The notes under the pieces: model-generated
Seen by the model: only the letters and a program-made list of their open reading frames with translations
Told to the model about the DNA's origin: nothing
The model's database searches: none
Position numbers and translations under genes: made by a program
In this document: positions 18,401 to 22,364 of the stretch, one piece after another
Position numbering within the stretch: the first letter of the stretch is position 1
How the letters are laid out: each line of letters begins with the position of its first letter
Origin: Phallusia fumigata
Lineage: Eukaryota > Chordata > Ascidiacea > Phlebobranchia > Ascidiidae
DNA: 22,364 nucleotides
Reading direction: 5' to 3'
Assembly (NCBI GenBank): GCA_008931825.1
Contig: QXVZ01019067.1
Coordinates: 1-22,364 of the forward strand

Positions 18401-21400
18401 TCAAAACGTCGGCCCCTTTCGTACAGTATATTTTTATCGCCACGTTATACATGTTTTATTGCGTACGTTATGACGGTTGGCTCAGTAACATTTTAACGTT
18501 GGTGACGCTTTTTTCTTGTACCGCGACCAGTAACTTTGCGCCGCTTTTCCAAGTCGTTCCTGATGATGACAGCGGTAGTTGTCGAAACGTAGAAACCGCA
18601 ATTAAATACTGGGTTGTATCGTCTTATTTAGACNCACCATCTGAATAAAACACTTTGACAAAGATACTTCGTTTAGGTTGCCTATTTTTTGTAAATGTAC
18701 TGGTCTGAATTGCCACCCGAATTTCCGATCGGACGTTTAATTTCAGTCTCTTCTCTACAACATAACGTACAAAGAATTGCAGTGCAACCTAGTTTCAAAA
18801 CTGTAAATTTGAAATTCGTTACAGGTGAACAACTTTGATGCGGAGGGCGTAGTTTTCGGAGACTGGACAGGAAACTACGAAGGAGGGAAACGACCCACGT
18901 TTTGGAGCGGAAGTGCGAAAATCCTTCAGCAGTGGAATGAAACGAACATGCCAGTAAAATACGGGCAATGTTGGGTGTTTGCTGGTGTACTCACAACAGG
19001 TGACAATCCGAGTAGCTTTGCAGTTGGGTCGTGCCTATAGTGCACTCAAGACATCGGCCCCCTTTCGTACAGTATATTTTTATCGCCACGTTATACATGT
19101 TTTATTGGGTACGTTGTGACGGTTGGCTGATCAGTAACATTTTAACATTGGTGACGCTTTTTTTCTTGTACCGCGACCAGTAACTTTGCGCCGCTTTTCC
19201 AAGTCGTTCCTGATGATGACAGCGGTAGTTGTCGAAACGTAGAAACCGCAATTAAATACTGGCTTGTATCGTCTTATTTAGACCATCTTAAATTTGTGTA
19301 CATTATGTGAATTGTGTAGATTAATCAAGTATGTTGTGATATTTTTTAGTGATGCGAGCTATTGGAATCCCTACTCGTCCTGTAACCAACTTTCGGTCCG
19401 CTCATGACATGGAATATAACATGACGATCGATGAGTTTTATGAAGAAGACGGAAGCGAATCTGAAATGATGAGGAGCGGTGATTCCATTTGGAACTTCCA
19501 TGTTTGGAATGAGGGATATTTTCGTAGACCTGATCTTCCGAAAGGTAAAGCTTACATGGGTATAAAAAGGCCACAAATAAGTTTTTATGTTGCAATTAAT
19601 ATTTTGTGGCCTTATTACTGTGCATTATCATGGAGCTCGGTACATGTACTGTTCAACAAACAAACGCTTATGCACAAGCTTTTGCTTCTCACTAAAAGAT
19701 TTACCATCTTTACGGAGTTTCAAAATTTGTAGATGTGTCGTCTAAGTAAGGTGTGTAACTCCAAACTATAATTCGAATTTATCTTTCTTGAACCACTTCG
19801 ATTTCAAATCTAGTAAACGAACACTGATGCGCAGGCTACAACGGTTGGCAGGCAGTTGACGGGACACCACAAGAAGTTAGCAATAAACTAATGCAGTGTG
19901 GACCAGCACCGGTGACAGCGATTAAAAACGGGGAAATCTACATCGGTTATGACTCAAATTTCATTTTTGCTGAGGTAAGCGATATTTGTAAGTTCTCAGT
20001 ATTCCATGACAACAATAACACGTCATTAAAAAAGCTCCCTTTCTGCGGGGGTTAAGTGTTTAACAGTTATCAAACAGGTAAATGACCAGCAAAACAAAAA
20101 AACGCGACGTTTTGTAAATTTCTGCGATCTTCAAGGTAAATGCTGATGTTCTTGAGTGGCAAGTGGACAAAGAAGGTCAGGTGACCGCCTTACTCCGACG
20201 CAACGAACGTGACGTAGGACGCAAGCTGAGCACCAAAGCTGTTGGATCCAATGAGAGGGAGGACTTAACTGACCGCTACAAGTACAGGGAAGGTGGGATT
20301 CGAGGCCATTACCATAACTAGTTACACCAGTTGTTACCAACCAGGGAATTTTATGGGTTGAAGGAAGGAATTTCCACTTTATAAATGACTTATTCATAAC
20401 AAGTGTAGTATTTCATTTTAGGTGGACCAGTTGTGTCAGTCCTTTTAATATTACTCCATTCACTTCTTTTCTAGTGGGGAGTAATATAAAAGGGTGAATG
20501 CACCAAAAAGGGTTGGGAACCACTTTGTTACACCATGTCTGTAATTGGGTTGAAGCGTTACAAATAAAAGCGTCTTATCAAATCTTTCATCACTAATTCG
20601 AACAAAAAAATGTGCACTAGCCTGTTTTGATCTTTAAAAATAGGTTATAAATTGTATCATAGCAAAATATAGCGCTAACATCTACGCGTTGAGAAAAATT
20701 GCAACTAATAGCGACGAATTAAAAGTAGAATCACATTTGTGCATTAGGTACCAGTGAGGAACGGAAGTCATTTGAGCGAGCCTACGCCCACGGACGCAAG
20801 GCTGATTATCACGATAAGTTTGACGTCATCAAAGATGAGGGAGCGATCACCATTGACCACGAAACTATTGGAGAAGTTGTCAACGGAAAGACTTTCACTG
20901 TAGCTGCAAAGGTGGGTAAAGATATTTCAAATTATGGTTAAGGTTATATGATATATTTGCATTNTGTGCATTAGGTACCAGTGAGGAACGGAAGGCATTT
21001 GAGCGAGCCTACGCCCACGGACGCAAAGCTGATTATCACGATAAGTTTGACGTCATCAAAGATGAGGGAGCGATTACCATTGACCACGAAACTATTGGAG
21101 AAGTTGTCAACGGAAAGACTTTCACTGTAGCTGCAAAGGTGGGTAAAGATATTTCAAATTATGGTTAAGGTTGTATGATATATTTGCATTTTGATTCGGT
21201 CAAGGTCACAAACACAACTTCAGAAATCCGTGACGTCATCATCACCACGGTGATACACACTATTTTGAACACCGGAGCACGACGGGGATTGGTGGCACGT
21301 GAAAGAACTGAAATGAAGTTAGATGCTGGGGAAGGTGATTTGTTTCTATGTTTATAATTAGCGTCTCTATAAAAAAAACCTTTTATAATTAGCGTCTCTA

Positions 21401-22364
21401 TAAAAGCCGGTACATACCCATTTTGGGCCATCAATACAAGCGAAATTATTAACACAAGAAAATAAGAATTAATTTATTTTTGAAATCAACGTAAAAAATT
21501 CCCATTCAAAGCNGGTGGCACGTGAAAGAACTGAAATGAAGTTGGATGCTGGGGAAGGTGATTGTGTTTCTATGTTTATAACTAGCGTCTCTATGAAAAA
21601 CCTTTTAAGCCGGTACAAACCCATTTTTGGCCATCTTAACACAAGAAAATAAGAATTAATTTATTTTTGAAATCAACGTAAAAAATTCCCATTCAAAGCC
21701 GGTGCTTCAGGTCAATCAAGGGTAAAAATTCGCTAAAAACGTTTTACGTTTTTAGTCTCACAGAAAACCTTTAGTCTTGACTTCAATCAATATTCGAGTC
21801 AACTGGTCGATGAGAATGCGATTCGTGCCACAACAACTGTTCGAGTTCAACAAACTAATAACTTGTATGTTGACACATTCGACTTTCATGTGAAAAGCCC
21901 AAATTGCCTGGAAATAAAGGTAAACATCAATCTTTCGACGTTTGGATAATAAGTTTTTGAAATGTAAATTATATGTTTATTGATCAAAAAATAAATGTTG
22001 TGTGAAGGGACATGTACAAAATAATACATTGCCAAACTTTTTCATTTAACAATTGCCTCCAAACAAACAAACAAAATGCGACCTTCAGAGGTGAACGACA
22101 TCAAGTCCTTCACCTTTGTATTTTTGAGACATAAAAAGGCATCACATTTGTTTCCCAAACACAACACAGAAAAAAAATCAGTGCCGCAGTAACCATAATA
22201 AAGTTTCTTCAGTTAATTTGTCGTATGTTTTTACTTACAGTGTGCTGACGTACTTGTGTACGATGAATACAATAATGTCCAGTTGGTCATTACTAACCCA
22301 CTTCCGGTTGCTTTGACCACCGGAGAGTTCTCAATTGAAGGGTCGGGATTTTTCGGCGCCTCTG
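15391..22364 (+). CDS. transglutaminase, gene 2 (tandem paralogue, 3' end outside window)
   Basis: A second TGM-family enzyme with the same intron positions and phases as gene 1. Exons are 15391-15415, 16508-16693, 16978-17238, 17545-17792, 18185-18359 (or 18825-18999), 19350-19544, 19835-19974, 20136-20292, 20748-20911 (or 20975-21138), 21205-21334, 21756-21919 and 22241 onward, cut by the window after about 656 residues. Gene 1 suggests about 50 more residues, including exon 13. The triad is intact: Cys289 in YGQCWVF, His349 in NFHVWNE, Asp372 in AVDGTPQE; the VNAD Ca2+ motif is kept. The first exon encodes MGNSAAKE, a strong N-myristoylation signal, and there is no signal peptide, so a membrane-anchored cytoplasmic or unconventionally secreted enzyme is likely. 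A 165-nt in-frame cassette exon may lie between exons 1 and 2. Several exons are doubled at N positions through unmerged alleles. Confidence 0.92.
15439..15764. mobile_element. hAT-like miniature element with perfect 8-bp target duplication
   Basis: The element 15447-15756 (310 bp) begins CAGTGTTTTTCAACC and ends TAGTCGAGAAACACAG; the inverted termini match at 11 of 15 positions. It is flanked by GAATAAAC on both sides (15439-15446 and 15757-15764), a perfect 8-bp duplication typical of hAT insertion. No transposase. It sits in gene 2 intron 1, ending about 120 bp before the ATG of the candidate cassette exon. Confidence 0.8.
15879..16065 (+). CDS. candidate cassette or alternative first exon with PDE11/PDE5-like N-terminal motif
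   Basis: An open frame between an acceptor (TTGTCGTTGTAG|, exon from 15901) and a good donor (CCAA|GTAAGC, exon to 16065). The 165-nt exon is phase 1 at both ends, so it fits in frame between gene 2 exons 1 and 2, adding 55 residues. The peptide contains EYLDTHPRFLVEYI then YIDRNPHLLDGY and TVKEWLERVK. This resembles the N-terminal 'FLDxHPxLxxxYLxxK...VxxWL' block of GAF-domain phosphodiesterases PDE11 and PDE5, with the first half of the motif occurring twice. An ATG at 15879, 21 nt after another acceptor-like AG (15856-15857), would make it an alternative first exon lacking the myristoylation signal. No GAF or catalytic phosphodiesterase exon is seen in the window. Gene 1 intron 1 has no counterpart. 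Homology is from memory, not computed. Confidence 0.55.
16066..16507 (+). other. gene 2 intron 1, distal part
   Basis: 442 nt from the cassette donor to the exon 2 acceptor TTTGTTTCAAG. A short open frame (16109-16291) has no recognised motif. Nothing else seen. Confidence 0.7.
16508..16693 (+). CDS. gene 2 exon 2: N-terminal beta-sandwich, first half
   Basis: Residues 9-70, with HHTDKY and [20 protein letters not shown]. Same length and phases as gene 1 exon 2. Its last 90 nt are repeated after the N at 16713. Confidence 0.93.
16604..16822. repeat. 109-bp duplication around an N (exon 2 end)
   Basis: 16604-16712 is repeated as 16714-16822 with no difference seen, meeting at the N (16713). 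It is an unmerged contig overlap; the second copy starts inside the exon and has no acceptor. Confidence 0.92.
16978..17238 (+). CDS. gene 2 exon 3: N-terminal beta-sandwich, second half
   Basis: Residues 71-157. GTKIKLPM, then SKWGCMLLNQDDT, then [20 protein letters not shown], ending at the NPF hinge. 261 nt, as in gene 1; the 3' half is unusually similar in DNA to gene 1. Confidence 0.94.
17239..17544 (+). other. gene 2 intron 3
   Basis: 306 nt, phase 1, GTTTGT to TTGTTGCAG. Nothing recognised. Confidence 0.8.
17545..17792 (+). CDS. gene 2 exon 4: start of catalytic core
   Basis: Residues 158-240. DEYVLNDVGLLYRGGW and [16 protein letters not shown], ending VLSAM. 248 nt, as in gene 1, single copy here. 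Confidence 0.94.
17793..18184 (+). other. gene 2 intron 4
   Basis: 392 nt, phase 0. Its last part (from 17995) is duplicated after the N at 18634. No other feature. Confidence 0.75.
18185..18359 (+). CDS. gene 2 exon 5: catalytic cysteine exon (copy 1)
   Basis: Residues 241-298, with YGQCWVF (Cys289). The alleles differ by one residue just after the active site: VFAGILTT here, VFAGVLTT in copy 2. Donor ACAG|GTGACA. Confidence 0.93.
18360..19349 (+). other. gene 2 intron 5 with a second exon copy inside
   Basis: Apart from the duplicated allele (from 18635), it holds no exon. A TGATGA...GTCGAAAC motif near 18561 and 19211 looks like a hammerhead core but does not fold (see rejected items). 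Confidence 0.7.
18825..18999 (+). CDS. gene 2 exon 5 (copy 2, contiguous with exon 6)
   Basis: Allelic copy of 18185-18359 with one amino-acid change (Ile to Val after the active site). Either copy, not both, belongs in the mRNA: 175 nt is not a multiple of three. Confidence 0.85.
19350..19544 (+). CDS. gene 2 exon 6: catalytic histidine exon
   Basis: Residues 299-363. MRAIGIPTRPVTNFRSAHD, then [21 protein letters not shown] with His349. It is two codons longer than in gene 1, in the acidic loop (SESEMMRSGD). Confidence 0.95.
19835..19974 (+). CDS. gene 2 exon 7: catalytic aspartate exon
   Basis: Residues 364-410. YNGWQAVDGTPQE with Asp372, then [20 protein letters not shown]. Donor GAG|GTAAGC. 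Confidence 0.94.
20136..20292 (+). CDS. gene 2 exon 8: Ca2+-site exon
   Basis: Residues 411-462, VNADVLEWQVD then LSTKAVGSNEREDLT. 157 nt, as in gene 1. Confidence 0.94.
20320..20533. mobile_element. hAT-like miniature element, intron 8
   Basis: The element 20328-20525 (198 bp) starts CAGTTGTTACCAACC and ends GGTTGGGAACCACTT; termini match at 12 of 15 positions. Flanks AGTTACAC and TGTTACAC agree at 7 of 8. Inside is an inverted repeat, TTTTAATATTACTCC (from 20443) against GGAGTAATATAAAAG (20478-20492), with one bulged base. Confidence 0.6.
20748..20911 (+). CDS. gene 2 exon 9: end of catalytic core (copy 1)
   Basis: Residues 463-517. [20 protein letters not shown], then GAITIDHETIGEVVNGKTF. 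One codon longer than in gene 1. Confidence 0.92.
20975..21138 (+). CDS. gene 2 exon 9 (copy 2, contiguous with exon 10)
   Basis: Allelic copy of 20748-20911 with a Ser-to-Ala change in the EERKxFERA helix. Use one copy only. Confidence 0.85.
21205..21334 (+). CDS. gene 2 exon 10: first C-terminal barrel
   Basis: Residues 518-560, starting VTNTTSEIRDVIITTVIHT. 130 nt; acceptor TCGGTCAAG, donor GAAG|GTGATT. The 3' part is repeated after the N at 21513. Confidence 0.9.
21291..21699. repeat. duplication around an N (exon 10 end), unequal copies
   Basis: 21291-21512 (222 bp) is repeated as 21514-21699 (186 bp), meeting at the N (21513). The first copy has an extra internal duplication of the TATAATTAGCGTCTCTATAAA block (near 21354 and 21386). 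The second has one copy, so the alleles differ by an indel. Confidence 0.88.
21756..21919 (+). CDS. gene 2 exon 11: first C-terminal barrel, continued
   Basis: Residues 561-615. LVDENAIRATTTVRVQQTNN, then LYVDTFDFHV. It is one codon shorter than in gene 1. Acceptor ACGTTTTTAG; an alternative AG seven bases downstream would shift the frame. Confidence 0.9.
21920..22240 (+). other. gene 2 intron 11
   Basis: 321 nt, phase 0, GTAAAC to TTACTTACAG. Nothing recognised. Confidence 0.8.
22241..22364 (+). CDS. gene 2 exon 12, cut by window end
   Basis: From residue 616, with VITNPLPVALTTGEFSIEGSG, the second C-terminal barrel. The window ends inside this exon; exon 13 and the stop codon lie beyond. 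Confidence 0.93.

Larger units (their letters stand above)
17995..19283. repeat. about 640-bp duplication around an N (exon 5)
   Basis: 17995-18633 is repeated as 18635-19283, meeting at the N (18634), with scattered substitutions and indels. Each copy has the end of intron 4, a full exon 5 and part of intron 5. Suffix-prefix geometry again points to two alleles not merged. Confidence 0.9.
20738..21190. repeat. 226-bp duplication around an N (exon 9)
   Basis: 20738-20963 is repeated as 20965-21190, meeting at the N (20964), with four substitutions. One changes Ser to Ala (RKSFERA versus RKAFERA). Confidence 0.92.

Noticed and set aside
18561-18595. Second hammerhead-like core (CTGATGA ... 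TGTCGAAAC), also at about 19211
   Set aside because: Stem II needs an extra unpaired base next to the core, and no stem III hairpin or matching stem I strands were found on either side.

Overview
The window reads as nuclear DNA of an intron-rich, AT-rich animal. Coding sequence is split into 13 small exons with GT/AG introns of about 0.15 to 1.8 kb, and the repeats are animal types (hAT-like miniature elements, a tRNA-derived sequence, a hammerhead ribozyme of the kind carried by retroelements). The protein family, compact introns and strong heterozygosity would fit an ascidian tunicate or another invertebrate deuterostome, but nothing here fixes the species.

Layout. 1-2100 holds no recognisable gene. 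2101-13320 (+) is a complete 13-exon transglutaminase gene (gene 1, about 709 residues) with Cys292, His350 and Asp373 as catalytic triad. 13321-15390 is 3'UTR and intergenic DNA with a 72-bp tandem repeat just before the next gene. 15391-22364 (+) is a second, tandem transglutaminase paralogue (gene 2; Cys289, His349, Asp372). It uses the same intron positions and phases and is cut by the window end inside exon 12. Both proteins should crosslink proteins in a Ca2+-dependent way by forming gamma-glutamyl-epsilon-lysine bonds. Both start with Met-Gly-Asn, a likely N-myristoylation signal, and neither has a signal peptide.

Two items stand out. First, intron 1 of gene 2 holds a well-bounded 165-nt open exon (15901-16065). 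It would splice in frame between exons 1 and 2 and encodes a motif resembling the N-terminus of GAF-domain cyclic-nucleotide phosphodiesterases (PDE11/PDE5 type). An ATG at 15879 could also make it an alternative first exon. Second, the minus strand of gene 1 intron 4 carries a complete type I hammerhead ribozyme fold (6111-6166), probably left by a Penelope-like element or retrozyme.

Assembly caution. There are seven single N positions (2496, 5236, 7568, 16713, 18634, 20964, 21513). At the last six, sequence ending at the N is repeated starting right after it, with small allelic differences. These look like unmerged overlapping contigs or haplotypes, not real duplications. They give false second copies of gene 1 exon 4 and part of exon 5, and of gene 2 exons 2 (part), 5, 9 and 10 (part). 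Three hAT-like miniature elements, a dispersed repeat family and small tandem repeats fill the introns.
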